Assembly (NCBI RefSeq): GCF_022662105.1
Contig: NZ_JAKMCP010000002.1
Location: 310,001 to 374,000 of the forward strand
Length of the DNA stretch: 64,000 nt
Origin: Aestuariivivens sediminis
GTDB lineage: Bacteria; Bacteroidota; Bacteroidia; Flavobacteriales; Flavobacteriaceae
Direction: 5' to 3'
The translations under genes were made by a program, and so were the position numbers. This document shows positions 10,126-19,729 of this stretch, piece by piece. The notes under the pieces are model-generated. The model made no database searches. It was given only the letters and a program-made list of their open reading frames with translations, and was not told where the DNA came from. Numbering within the stretch: the stretch's first letter is position 1; each line of letters begins with the position of its first letter.

Positions 10126-13100
10126 GATTCAACTTGAAAATTTTCGGCTGTTGGTTATTAATACCTATTATTAATTCAATTCCTTTTGTTGTTTTAAGCG
10201 TTGCAATATGCTTTATTTCCCCATCCACAAAAAAACCGGAGTCATCATAATCTACCCAATTGAAAGTGCCATTACCCTCGCCAAGCAATAAGCTTCCATA
10301 ATTGGCGTCCAACCTAGAATATTGTGGTTTAAAGTTGTATTGATTCCCTCCCATCACCAAATCTAAGTTTGAATCATTATTTACGTCCAAAACTGCTATG
10401 GCACTTACACTTGAAAATTGCACTTGTGTAGGGAGCGGAATTATTTTGAAATCACCTGATATACTATTTAATGCCACAACAGTTTGAGAGATATTTACTT
10501 CTCTAACAATGGATTGAGATATTATTTCTTCAGGAAAAAGCTCATCAATAGATTTTGTCGCATACTCTGAGAACTTTAAATTTTTCTTTTTTAAGGAAAC
10601 TATTTGGGCTGTAAGTTCATGTTTTGTAATAATGGGCACATCTTTACCATCAATGGTTTCGGTTAAAATTTGCTCAATAGTTCCATTATTGTCAAAATCG
10701 TTAACAAAGATTTTAATGGGATTTTCTTTTGAAGGCTTATAGGGTAAGTTCAATCCGTTATTACCTAAAACCAAGTCTGGTAATCCGTCATGATTTAAAT
10801 CGGAAACATTAATTGCGTTCCACCACCCTTTGAACTGACTTAAATTAGTATTCCGTTCAACCAATTGTTTACCATTATTCTCAAAAACCCGAGGTGTCCC
10901 CCAATCTTCAGTAACAATTAAATCTTTTTTGCCGTCAGCATTAAAATCATACCACTTGGCATCTGTTACCATTCCTAAACCATTGAAGACATAGGCTTTG
11001 TTTTTGGTAACATCTTTAAAACCTCCCTTTCCGTTATTTTCCAATAACTGTTGTTTAGCGTTAATGCCATAAATGGTAGGCACACTTCTGCTTCCAACAA
11101 AAACATCCATATCACCATCATCATCAAAATCACAAGGTGCAATTACAGATGCGTTGTGGAATGTTGCTTGAATAGTTTCACTGCTCTTACCAAAATAGCC
11201 TTTACCATTGTTGAGAAACAATCTGGTTTTATAGTTTTTTTCATCTTCTACCTCATTTCCTCCTGTGCCCACCATAAGGTCTAAATCGCCATCATTATCA
11301 GCATCAAAAAATGCAGATGCCGTATCTTCAAGGTCTTTATCCTTTTCAAACCCCTGTTCGCGCGGTGCAATCAAATCTCCTGATGTCGTTTGAAAAAACA
11401 GTTTGCTTACTTGCCCTTTTGCACCACCAAGAAAAACATCGTCCAGCCCATCGCCATTAACATCAGCAATCGAAATTGTTGGTCCTTCTTTAGACAGCAT
11501 TTGAGGTATTAAACCTTCATAGTTAAAGTCACTGTGATGGTTTTCTTGATGTGACTCTAATTTGTTTTCAACCTCAGAAAAGAATGTGTTTTTGTTTTTA
11601 TTTGAAAATGTTAATTTTAGTGAAGCGTTTTCTTGTTTAAAGATGTACTTCTTTTTTGGAAGGACATTTGTAAGTATTTGAAAAGAATTATCAGGCCATA
11701 TAATTTGAATGGAGTCTATGGTTTTATTTCCAATTCCAATAGTTTGGACATAATCAACCGATGATTGAAACCCTCTAGACGGAATAACCTCCTGAAGAAT
11801 AACTTCTTTATTTGAAAACAATTTTATTTTACTGCCTATACCGTACCTATTTGGTGACTTTCCTTGTAATTGGATTTTTATATAATTGTTTTGGGTTAAT
11901 GTTTCTGCATTGTTTTTATATACCAAAGCTTCTTGGTTAACATTATTAATTGCCAAATCCAAATCGCCATCGTTATCCAAATCGCCATATGCGGCCCCAT
12001 TGGAAAATGTAAGCTTATCAAAACCCCAAGCATGGGTTACATTTTCAAAGCCTAAATTTCCAGAATTTTTAAAAGCATAATTGGTGATGGGGTTGCTGGG
12101 CATTTTATTTATAATATTTGAAACCTCTTCCTTTTTTCCAGTTAGCACCATGTTTTGAATAATATCGTTAGCGAAAAAGGTCATAAAGTCTTGATTGGTT
12201 AAGTCATGATAAATACCATTGCACACATAGATGTCTTTATAACCGTCGTTATCCATATCGAATAAAAGTGCACCCCAGCTCCAATCTGTTTTAGAAACTC
12301 CACTTAAATTAGCTATTTCGGCCAGATAATTATCTCCAAGATTTAACTGTAAACTATTCTGCATGTATTGATGGTCAAAATCCAGCCCTTGCTTTCTTTG
12401 GTAAACATCATAAGTTTCAAATTGGGTAGTTTCTTTTACTCGCTTATTATGTTCTGGCAACATATCGGTTACAAACACATCTGGATTACCATCATTGTTA
12501 ATATCTGCCATATCTGCTCCCATTGAAGACTGACTGGTATGTGTTGTCCAATCTTTTATGGACTCGGTAAAGGTTCCATCTTGGTTATTTATATATAGAT
12601 AGTCACGTTCATAAAAATCGTTTGACACATAAATATCTAGATAAGAATCATTATTGATATCGCCAACTGTTACTCCTAGTCCAAAACCAATTAGACTTCC
12701 AAAAATACCAGCCTCCTCACTCACATCAACAAATTTTCCATCATCATTTCGAAGCAACTTATCTCCTCCACCTTTTAACAAACTTGGCACTTCCCAATCT
12801 TTTGCCCGAAGTTCTCTTTTATTGGAGTAATTCAATGAGTTTACTGGTATGAAACTATTGTTCAAAATGTATACATCTAAATCGCCATCTTTATCATAAT
12901 CAAAAAAGGCGGCATGGGTAGTAAGCCCACTTTCTGCAAGATTGAATTTTTCTGCTTGCTCGGTAAAGGTTAAATTACCATTATTGATATAAAGTTCGTT
13001 TTTCAAATTATCTCCGGTAACGTTTCCTGCATTACACACATAAATATCCAAAAAACCATCATTGTTAATATCAACCATATTGACACCCGTTGACCACACA

Positions 13101-13438
13101 TTGTTACCTTCAATATTGGCTGATTTGGAAATATCTTCAAATTTTAAATGGCCTTTATTTAGAAAAAGCTTATTTGCCCCTTGGTTAGCTGTAAAAAAAA
13201 TATCGGGTAAATCATCGTTATTGATATCACCAATAGCTACGCCACCTCCATTATAAAAATTGCGATAGGTAAAAATATTGACATCCTTTTCGTTTAAAAC
13301 AGTATTTGTGAATTTTACACCAGTATCGTTTGAATCCAGATTAGTAAATAGTGTCTCTTTATTTGTGTTGTCTGATTCTTTAACACAGGATATGTAAAAC
13401 AAAACTATTAAAAAGATAAACACTCCCTTATTACTCAT
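10118..13438 (-). CDS. VCBS/FG-GAP repeat lipoprotein with ASPIC/UnbV domain (first copy)
   Basis: 1106 residues, lipoprotein signal (MSNKG...YISC). It has the same architecture as the next gene: N-terminal FG-GAP repeats (GDINNDDLPDIFF, VDINNDGFLDIYV, DYDKDGDLDVYI), a middle ASPIC/UnbV segment (YGIGSKIKLFSNKE to about FQILTNVL) and C-terminal FG-GAP repeats (ADVNGDGLDDVFLGG onward). The two adjacent paralogues with an 8-bp overlap suggest old tandem duplication and perhaps a two-subunit surface complex. It is the first gene after a hairpin that follows susD, so it may be expressed at a lower level than susCD. Confidence 0.86.
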   Translation of the reverse strand: MSNKGVFIFLIVLFYISCVKESDNTNKETLFTNLDSNDTGVKFTNTVLNEKDVNIFTYRNFYNGGGVAIGDINNDDLPDIFFTANQGANKLFLNKGHLKFEDISKSANIEGNNVWSTGVNMVDINNDGFLDIYVCNAGNVTGDNLKNELYINNGNLTFTEQAEKFNLAESGLTTHAAFFDYDKDGDLDVYILNNSFIPVNSLNYSNKRELRAKDWEVPSLLKGGGDKLLRNDDGKFVDVSEEAGIFGSLIGFGLGVTVGDINNDSYLDIYVSNDFYERDYLYINNQDGTFTESIKDWTTHTSQSSMGADMADINNDGNPDVFVTDMLPEHNKRVKETTQFETYDVYQRKQGLDFDHQYMQNSLQLNLGDNYLAEIANLSGVSKTDWSWGALLFDMDNDGYKDIYVCNGIYHDLTNQDFMTFFANDIIQNMVLTGKKEEVSNIINKMPSNPITNYAFKNSGNLGFENVTHAWGFDKLTFSNGAAYGDLDNDGDLDLAINNVNQEALVYKNNAETLTQNNYIKIQLQGKSPNRYGIGSKIKLFSNKEVILQEVIPSRGFQSSVDYVQTIGIGNKTIDSIQIIWPDNSFQILTNVLPKKKYIFKQENASLKLTFSNKNKNTFFSEVENKLESHQENHHSDFNYEGLIPQMLSKEGPTISIADVNGDGLDDVFLGGAKGQVSKLFFQTTSGDLIAPREQGFEKDKDLEDTASAFFDADNDGDLDLMVGTGGNEVEDEKNYKTRLFLNNGKGYFGKSSETIQATFHNASVIAPCDFDDDGDMDVFVGSRSVPTIYGINAKQQLLENNGKGGFKDVTKNKAYVFNGLGMVTDAKWYDFNADGKKDLIVTEDWGTPRVFENNGKQLVERNTNLSQFKGWWNAINVSDLNHDGLPDLVLGNNGLNLPYKPSKENPIKIFVNDFDNNGTIEQILTETIDGKDVPIITKHELTAQIVSLKKKNLKFSEYATKSIDELFPEEIISQSIVREVNISQTVVALNSISGDFKIIPLPTQVQFSSVSAIAVLDVNNDSNLDLVMGGNQYNFKPQYSRLDANYGSLLLGEGNGTFNWVDYDDSGFFVDGEIKHIATLKTTKGIELIIGINNQQPKIFKLNHD

Positions 13439-13517
13439 AATATTGTAGACTTATTGATATTTTAAGGATTTAAAGGATCATATAGTATAATTTGACTCTA
13501 TGATGATCACCATAGTT

Positions 13518-13541
13518 AAAAAAAGGGGGCGAACCACCCCC
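13518..13541 (-). terminator. intrinsic terminator or attenuator after susD
   Basis: Read on the minus strand, a GGGGG/CCCCC stem with a 7-nt loop is followed immediately by seven T residues. It lies 55 bp after the susD stop and 80 bp before the VCBS gene. It could partly end transcription so that susCD are made in excess over the downstream lipoproteins and enzymes. Confidence 0.65.
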
Positions 13542-13596
13542 TCCTATTGAATTAATCTTAACAAAAAATTAAACTACCTTTTTTAAAAACTTATAA

Positions 13597-15114
13597 TTAA
13601 TACCCTGGATTTTGAGGAAGATTAGGATCTGCCGAAATAGCCTCTGCGGGTATGGGCATTAGTAATGCTTTTTCTGAGCTGGCATCTGGCTTTTCTTGCC
13701 ACGTTCCTAAAAAAGTATTAAATCTAATCTGATCTTGTCTTCTCCAACCTTCCCAATAAAGTTCACGCCCTCTTTCATCAATTAAGTCTTGTTCTGTAAG
13801 AGCGGTTAATTCTGAGGCATTTCTTAATGTTCTTATTTCATTAACAATATCTAAGGCAGATTCAGAATCTGAGCCTCCTCTCATTATAGCCTCAGCCTTC
13901 ATCAATCTAGCGTCTGCATATCTCAGGAAAACATAATCATTATTCGGATTATTATCGTTTACATAATCGGGAATATATTTTACAACACGTATACCTTTCT
14001 CTTCAGTTGAATTAAAGATATTCACATCTTGGGTGTAAACCAAGTTATTTCCTTGACGATCTTTAATAGGGTCTCCATTGACATCATTTTGCAGGCCTAT
14101 GAGAAATCCAGCGTTATACCCTCCTCCATTATCTGTAATTTCAGGTAAAGTTTGATGAAACCTTAGGTCTCCTGGCTCAAATAAATTATATAATTCTACT
14201 GTAGATACAAAACCGTTCCATCCACTTGGATTCTGATTATAATGCATTGACATGTGCCAACGGCTAAGTACCCTGCCTACAGCTCCTCCTTGAATGTTTT
14301 CAGAAACAAACAAAAGCTCAGGGGATGAGTTGGTATTATTGGGAATAAAACTATCAAAATAGTTTGCCGCCAAAGAACGACCTGTAATAGCATTTACATT
14401 TTCGATGACCTTATTCATATCTGCCGAGCTAAAGGTAAATGGCCCACTCATCGCCCCACCGTCTTCACTTGTAGCTTCATAAACAGCTTTATTCAAATAC
14501 ATCTTTGCCAATAAGGCTCTAGCTGCATTTTGATTAGCCACAATAGGATTGACACCTGAGGGCAAATCATTAACAACTGCTTCAAGCTCTGAAATCAATG
14601 TGTTTATACCATCAGCTCTTAACAATAAACCTGTTGGAGACAAAAGCAAGTCTTCTCCACACTCTCTTCTTGGCACTTTACCCCATAGGTCTAATATCAG
14701 GTAATCTGTAAAAACCCTTAAAAATGTAGCTTCTGCGGCCTGTTGCGATGTTGCAGCTCCATTGCACAAAACTAGTTGGGCAGCAAAAGAACGGCTATTT
14801 AAATCTCTCCATAATTTTGCTATATGGGGATGTGCATTTGTCCATGTTTGAAAATGATGTGAACGCCAGGCTCCAGCGTCATCCCAGTCGGCACCTCGTG
14901 TTGGAGGTATCAACTCGTCTGATGAATGCACATAAGCTGGTAATAGATCTTGCTCATGCTGTAATTCTCTTAAGGCTGAATAAGCCCCAGATAGTAAGTC
15001 TGTTGAGCTAACACCTCCACTTGTACTAGCAACAGCGTCGTTCAAATCTTCCTCTAAATTTGTACAGCTATAACCAATAGCCAAACTAAGAATTCCTATA
15101 ATTATTTTTTTCAT
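13597..15114 (-). CDS. susD: SusD/RagB family glycan-binding lipoprotein
   Basis: 505 residues with a lipoprotein signal (MKKIIIG...GYSC, cysteine 17). SusD features include the N-terminal TPR-type region (ALLAKMYLNKAVYEAT about 208-223), FLRYADARLMKAEA and the C-terminal RDEL-like box (DERGRELYWEGWRRQDQIRF), ending in the typical NPGY. SusD proteins sit on SusC as a lid at the outer membrane and bind the incoming glycan. The gene follows susC by 11 bp. The operon shows no SusE or SusF homologue. Confidence 0.95.
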   Translation of the reverse strand: MKKIIIGILSLAIGYSCTNLEEDLNDAVASTSGGVSSTDLLSGAYSALRELQHEQDLLPAYVHSSDELIPPTRGADWDDAGAWRSHHFQTWTNAHPHIAKLWRDLNSRSFAAQLVLCNGAATSQQAAEATFLRVFTDYLILDLWGKVPRRECGEDLLLSPTGLLLRADGINTLISELEAVVNDLPSGVNPIVANQNAARALLAKMYLNKAVYEATSEDGGAMSGPFTFSSADMNKVIENVNAITGRSLAANYFDSFIPNNTNSSPELLFVSENIQGGAVGRVLSRWHMSMHYNQNPSGWNGFVSTVELYNLFEPGDLRFHQTLPEITDNGGGYNAGFLIGLQNDVNGDPIKDRQGNNLVYTQDVNIFNSTEEKGIRVVKYIPDYVNDNNPNNDYVFLRYADARLMKAEAIMRGGSDSESALDIVNEIRTLRNASELTALTEQDLIDERGRELYWEGWRRQDQIRFNTFLGTWQEKPDASSEKALLMPIPAEAISADPNLPQNPGY

Positions 15115-15125
15115 TTGATTTTTTT

Positions 15126-18100
15126 TTAAAATGACACATTAAATCCAAAAGTGAATGTTCTAGATCTTGGATAAGCTGAATAATCTATACCAAAAGAGGG
15201 TACCCCATCAATTTCTTTATTTGTATTTACCTCAGGGTCAAAACCATCATAAGGTGTTATAACAAATAAATTTTGCCCTGTTACAAAAACTCTTAAAAAG
15301 TCAATCCACTTAGAAACTTTTCCAGGTTCAAACGTATATCCAATGGTAGCATTTGACAATCTTAAAAAATCCCCACTACTCAAATAAAATGTCGACGGTT
15401 TCGGAGCATCTCCTGTTGCCTGCGGGGAATTAGCCACATCTGGGGTAACATTGTTTCCTGTCTGCAAGGCCGCTTTGTTAAATACAGCATTAGCTGTATT
15501 GTTATAAATTTCATGGCCATAAGCACCGTTCATAAAAATACCTAAATCAAAATTTTTGTACTTTAAGTTTGCTGAAATACCAACTGTGAAATCTGGATTA
15601 GGGTCCCCAACAAATGTTCTATCTCCAGCTCCTGGTCCATCAATACCACTTGAGGTATCTACCCCATCACCATTAATATCTGCATACTGCGATATTCCAT
15701 TTGAATCATAGCCCGTCCAAACAGGGAGATAAAAAGCATATAATGGTTGATTATCATACAGCAATTGTCCTGTCTGGCCTGATAATCCCTGGCCACTTAC
15801 AGCTCCTGTACTAATACCTATTGGAAAAAGATCTGAAACGCCGGTAATTTCATTATTCAAAAAACTTAAATTTACCCCAAGGTCAAAAGTTAGACCATCT
15901 TTTTGATCAATAATAACCCCATTCAGCCCTACATCAAAACCATTATTAGCAACTTCAACACCACTTAAATTTCTCCATATAAACACATTGGGAGCTTGTT
16001 GAGCCGCTCTTACCCTAAACAATAAATCATCTGTTGTTTTACTATAATAATCAATAGAACCTGTTAAACGATTATCAAAGAATCCAAAGTCCACACCTAA
16101 ATTAATCTGAGAAGTCGTTTCCCATTTCAAATCTGGGTTTCCTACTGTTACTTGTTGAATACCTCCACCGCCATCTGGTTTAAATTGAGTTTGTGCTGAA
16201 CCAGCTGGAAACTCTTGATTTCCAGTAATTCCATATCCTACTCGTAACTTTAGATCGTCAAAATATTCAGGTATGAATTCCTCTTCATGCATTTTCCAAG
16301 CAAAAGCGCCAGATGGGAAATACCCATATTTGTTATCTTCTCCAAATCTGCTAGAACCATCAACTCTCAGCGTTGCAGTAAATAGGTATTTATTATTCAA
16401 ACTTACGTTTGCTCTTCCAAAAAATGATTGTAATTCTGAACTTGGCGCAAAAAATGATGAATTTCCAACACCATAATTACCGTTACTATCCAGTGTTGCC
16501 AACGTTGATGTAGTTCCTCCACCTAAATTGTCTAAATAAAAATCCTGATTATCAGAGTTAAAACCTTCAACTCTTGTCGTCGTTCCTCTTCTTTCAAAAG
16601 CTTGATAAGAATACCCGACTACAGCATCCAGCCTAATTTTATCGGATAAGTCTTTACTATAATTTAAGGTATGCTCAAATAACTTACTAAAAGTATTGAT
16701 AGTCTGGATATTTGCAAACCCACCTCGTGTAAACTGTGCCTGCATTAGCCTTGAAACAGCCAATTGTCTTTCTGAAGATGTTCTATCAACACCAAAATTA
16801 AATTTATATTGTAGTTCCTCTGTGATATCATATGAAATGGATAAATTACCAAAAATACGTGTGGTTTCAGTATTATCAGAATAATAATCTAAAAATGCCA
16901 ACGGGTTTCGTGGATTATCATTAAACTGCCTGTACGTTCCATCTGTATTATAGAATGACCTTGTAGGGTTCCAACGTAATGCTGAAATCATTAGATCCCC
17001 TTCTGCACCAACATCCTGAGATAATGCAGGTTGCTCATCATTAACAGAAGAAACAATCATTTTAGCATCAATCTTCATTTTTTGATCAAAAAACTTTTCG
17101 GATAAATTTACGTTAGCCGTATACTTTTGCAATCCCGAATTTTTAATTATCCCCTCCTGATCCTGTAAGGATAATGATAACCTATAACTACCCGTTTCAG
17201 AAGCACCGCTATAACCTAAATTATAATTTTGTGTTGTGGCTGTTCTTAAAATAGCATCCAAACCATCAACACTCTGACCTTCATCTAATGACCCCAAACC
17301 AATTGCAGCGGCTGCGGCTGCAAATCCATCCCTATCTAATAAATCAATCTTATTTGATATAGTAGCAGTACTAATTGAAGATGAAAATTCTAATTTTGGC
17401 TCACCTGATTTACCACGTTTTGTAGTTATTATCACCACACCATTAGCGCCACGAGAACCATAGATAGCCGTTGCAGAAGCATCTTTAAGAACATCTATGC
17501 TCGCTATATCGTTAGGGTTGATAAAGTTTAAAGGGTTACGAGCAGAAGATTTACCTAAGCCTTGGCCTCCATCCGTACCTGGGCTCACATCACCACCATC
17601 AAGAGGAACACCATCAACAACTATAAGCGGACCGTTCCCCCCTCTAATAGAAGAAGTACCTCGAATTCGGATATTGGATGCTGCACCTGGCTCGCCACTT
17701 GCTGCTGTAATTTGCACCCCTGGAACTCGACCTTGAATTAATTGATCTGGAGATGTTTGAACACCTTGATTAAAATCTTCAGGCTTTATTGAAGCAACAG
17801 CTCCTGTTGCATCTTGCTTTCTAACCGAACCGTATCCTACAACAACTACTTCATCAAGCTGAGCTGCATCTTCGGCTAGGGTTACATTAATTGTTGTTTG
17901 TCCATTTACTGTTATTTCCTGTGTTTGATATCCTATAAAGCTATAAATAATCACAGCATCACTTGGAATATCCTCAAGGGTGTAATTTCCGTCAAAATCT
18001 GTTTGGGTACCTGTTGTAGTTCCCTTAACCAAAATGTTTACTCCGGGCAAAGGCCCCATCGCATCTGAAACAACACCTGTAACAGTTGTTTGAGCATAAA

Positions 18101-18161
18101 TAAGGCTTCCTCCTAAGAATAAGAGCCAAAGCATTACTCTTTTAAGTAATTTTTTTCTCAT
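15126..18161 (-). CDS. susC: SusC/RagA family TonB-dependent outer-membrane transporter
   Basis: 1011 residues. A signal peptide is followed by a carboxypeptidase-regulatory-like beta-sandwich (VTGVVSDAMGPLPGVNI to YQTQEITVNG, about 27-92), a TonB-box region (DEVVVVGYG about 103-111), the plug domain (SIDVLKDASATAIYGSRGANG) and a long beta-barrel ending in aromatic FNVSF. It imports oligosaccharides through the outer membrane with energy from TonB. First gene of the PUL operon; the LacI-type operator lies about 130 bp upstream of its start. A family of roughly 1000 residues is normal for this architecture. Confidence 0.96.
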   Translation of the reverse strand: MRKKLLKRVMLWLLFLGGSLIYAQTTVTGVVSDAMGPLPGVNILVKGTTTGTQTDFDGNYTLEDIPSDAVIIYSFIGYQTQEITVNGQTTINVTLAEDAAQLDEVVVVGYGSVRKQDATGAVASIKPEDFNQGVQTSPDQLIQGRVPGVQITAASGEPGAASNIRIRGTSSIRGGNGPLIVVDGVPLDGGDVSPGTDGGQGLGKSSARNPLNFINPNDIASIDVLKDASATAIYGSRGANGVVIITTKRGKSGEPKLEFSSSISTATISNKIDLLDRDGFAAAAAAIGLGSLDEGQSVDGLDAILRTATTQNYNLGYSGASETGSYRLSLSLQDQEGIIKNSGLQKYTANVNLSEKFFDQKMKIDAKMIVSSVNDEQPALSQDVGAEGDLMISALRWNPTRSFYNTDGTYRQFNDNPRNPLAFLDYYSDNTETTRIFGNLSISYDITEELQYKFNFGVDRTSSERQLAVSRLMQAQFTRGGFANIQTINTFSKLFEHTLNYSKDLSDKIRLDAVVGYSYQAFERRGTTTRVEGFNSDNQDFYLDNLGGGTTSTLATLDSNGNYGVGNSSFFAPSSELQSFFGRANVSLNNKYLFTATLRVDGSSRFGEDNKYGYFPSGAFAWKMHEEEFIPEYFDDLKLRVGYGITGNQEFPAGSAQTQFKPDGGGGIQQVTVGNPDLKWETTSQINLGVDFGFFDNRLTGSIDYYSKTTDDLLFRVRAAQQAPNVFIWRNLSGVEVANNGFDVGLNGVIIDQKDGLTFDLGVNLSFLNNEITGVSDLFPIGISTGAVSGQGLSGQTGQLLYDNQPLYAFYLPVWTGYDSNGISQYADINGDGVDTSSGIDGPGAGDRTFVGDPNPDFTVGISANLKYKNFDLGIFMNGAYGHEIYNNTANAVFNKAALQTGNNVTPDVANSPQATGDAPKPSTFYLSSGDFLRLSNATIGYTFEPGKVSKWIDFLRVFVTGQNLFVITPYDGFDPEVNTNKEIDGVPSFGIDYSAYPRSRTFTFGFNVSF

Positions 18162-18612
18162 GTTTAAGTTATTTAGTTTAAGAATAGTTAGTCTACTGTT
18201 TAATACGAATAATTAAACAGACCGTAACAAAGATGTTAATAATGACCGCGAAGTAGAATAAATTTTCGAAAAAATATATTTAAATTGTATCGAAAACGTT
18301 TTCGATTTTTAAATTATCCTTAATCTCAACTTTATTATCTCACGATTATGCATTTAAATTACTAATTTTTTAGGAACCTGACAAAAAATAAAATATTCAA
18401 TTACTAAACTCCAAAATTATTTTCAAGGGATTTAAAAAAAACAGTCCATTAATAATATATATTTGAATAATAATTTTTAACTTAATTTTTGTTTCAGACT
18501 CCATTCCGAAATGGGTCATTTCAAATCCTGATACCACTAGGATGATTGCTGGAAAATGTCACCTGCCAGTCCTCTGGCAGATCTGACCAATGAAAACAAT
18601 AAATTTAAACAG
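18162..18612. other. divergent intergenic control region between susC and the LacI regulator
   Basis: A 451-bp stretch without a gene. It holds the 18-bp palindromic operator at 18289-18306, a shorter palindrome TTTTCGAAAA at 18263-18272 that resembles an operator core, a GAAATG/CATTTC inverted repeat at 18508-18522 and a CTGCCAG/CTGGCAG inverted repeat at 18563-18580 in the leader of the regulator. On the minus strand CATCTTTG about 60 bp before susC is one base off the TAnnTTTG -7 box, but no good -33 box is found. Confidence 0.6.
18289..18306. promoter_or_regulatory. LacI-type operator (perfect 18-bp palindrome)
   Basis: ATCGAAAACGTTTTCGAT is a perfect palindrome with the central CG expected of LacI/GalR operators. 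It stands between the divergent susC operon and a LacI-family gene, so it is the likely binding site for control of the PUL and perhaps of the regulator itself. In Bacteroidota, LacI-type PUL regulators can act as repressors or activators; the sequence does not decide which. Confidence 0.8.
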
Positions 18613-19635
18613 ATGAAACCCGTAACTTTAAAGGATATTGCAAAGCAATTGGGCATCTCCATCACCACGGCTTCAAAAGCATTAAAAAATTATCCTGACG
18701 TAAGTGATAAAACCAAAAAAATAGTTAAAGAACTGGCTGTAAAGTTAAATTATGTCCCCAATTCTTTTGCCATTGGTCTGCGCAAACAAGAATCCAAAAC
18801 TATTGGTGTTATTATCCCGACTATGGTTCATTATTTCTTCTCTACTGTTCTGGATGCAATAATAAAAGAAGCCGAGAACAGAAACTACATGGTCATTATT
18901 CTGCAATCCAATGAAGATTATCGGACCGAAAAAAAACAAGTGGATTTATTATTAAACAAAGGGGTTGATGGTATTTTAATTTCGTTATCCAACAAAACCA
19001 GAGATTTTAAGCACCTGCAGAAAATAATGGACTACAACATTCCATTGATTCTATTTGATAAAATTGCCAAATTGGTTAATTGTTCCAAAGTTCTTATTGA
19101 TGACCGAAAAGCAGCGTATTCTGCGGTTTCCTACCTTATCAATACGGGCCGTAAACGCATTGCACACTTCAGGGGCGATCTCAATCCCCAGAATTCTATA
19201 GATCGGTTTTTGGGCTATAAAAAGGCGTTGGAAGACCACGGCATCCCTTATGACTCTTCTCTGGTATATTTATGCAATAACAATTCTGATTTTACAGATG
19301 GTTATTCCAGTGCAAAACAATTACTTCTGGATCATGGGGATAATGTAGATGCCATTTTTACGGTTAACGACATGTTGGCCATTGGGGCCATAAATTATTT
19401 TAATGAAAATGGTATAAAAATTCCCGATCAGATCGCTTTATTTGGTTTTAGCAATTGGTTTATGGCTTCCGTCATTACACCGTCTTTATCCTCTGTAGAA
19501 CAAAACGCCTACAAAATTGGGAAGCGATCTTCCGAGATTTTATTTGAAGAGATTGAACGTAAAAAGAAAGGTGAACCTATTGTCTACCAAAAGGTCATAA
19601 TCGATACCGAGCTTGTGCTGCGAAATTCTTCCTGA
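18613..19635 (+). CDS. LacI/GalR family transcriptional regulator
   Basis: 340 residues from the ATG at 18613, where the helix-turn-helix begins (TLKDIAKQLGISITTASKAL, residues 5-24). An in-frame ATG at 18556 would add 19 residues unlike the family and would run through an inverted repeat, so it is rejected. The periplasmic-binding-like effector domain follows (IGVIIPTMVHYFFSTVL onward, to the C-terminal FGFSNWFMASVITPSLSSV). It is divergent from susC with a palindromic operator between them, so it is the probable PUL regulator responding to a sugar. It ends before a bidirectional terminator. Confidence 0.93.
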   Translation: MKPVTLKDIAKQLGISITTASKALKNYPDVSDKTKKIVKELAVKLNYVPNSFAIGLRKQESKTIGVIIPTMVHYFFSTVLDAIIKEAENRNYMVIILQSNEDYRTEKKQVDLLLNKGVDGILISLSNKTRDFKHLQKIMDYNIPLILFDKIAKLVNCSKVLIDDRKAAYSAVSYLINTGRKRIAHFRGDLNPQNSIDRFLGYKKALEDHGIPYDSSLVYLCNNNSDFTDGYSSAKQLLLDHGDNVDAIFTVNDMLAIGAINYFNENGIKIPDQIALFGFSNWFMASVITPSLSSVEQNAYKIGKRSSEILFEEIERKKKGEPIVYQKVIIDTELVLRNSS

Positions 19636-19664
19636 TGTGTTAAATAACAAGCTCATAGATAAAT

Positions 19665-19697
19665 AAAAAAAGGCACCTGACGATGATCAGGTGCCCT
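19665..19697. terminator. bidirectional intrinsic terminator
   Basis: The stem GGCACCTGA (19672-19680) and TCAGGTGCC (19687-19695) is perfect over 9 bp with a 6-nt loop. It is preceded by a run of seven A and followed by a T-rich tract. It lies between the convergent regulator gene and the next minus-strand gene and can serve both. Confidence 0.85.
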
Positions 19698-19729
19698 TCT
19701 TATATACTTTACTTTTTGTACCCTTTACT

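Noticed and set aside
18556-18612. Upstream start for the LacI regulator
   Set aside because: The added residues precede the helix-turn-helix unlike relatives, and the DNA carries an inverted repeat typical of a leader.
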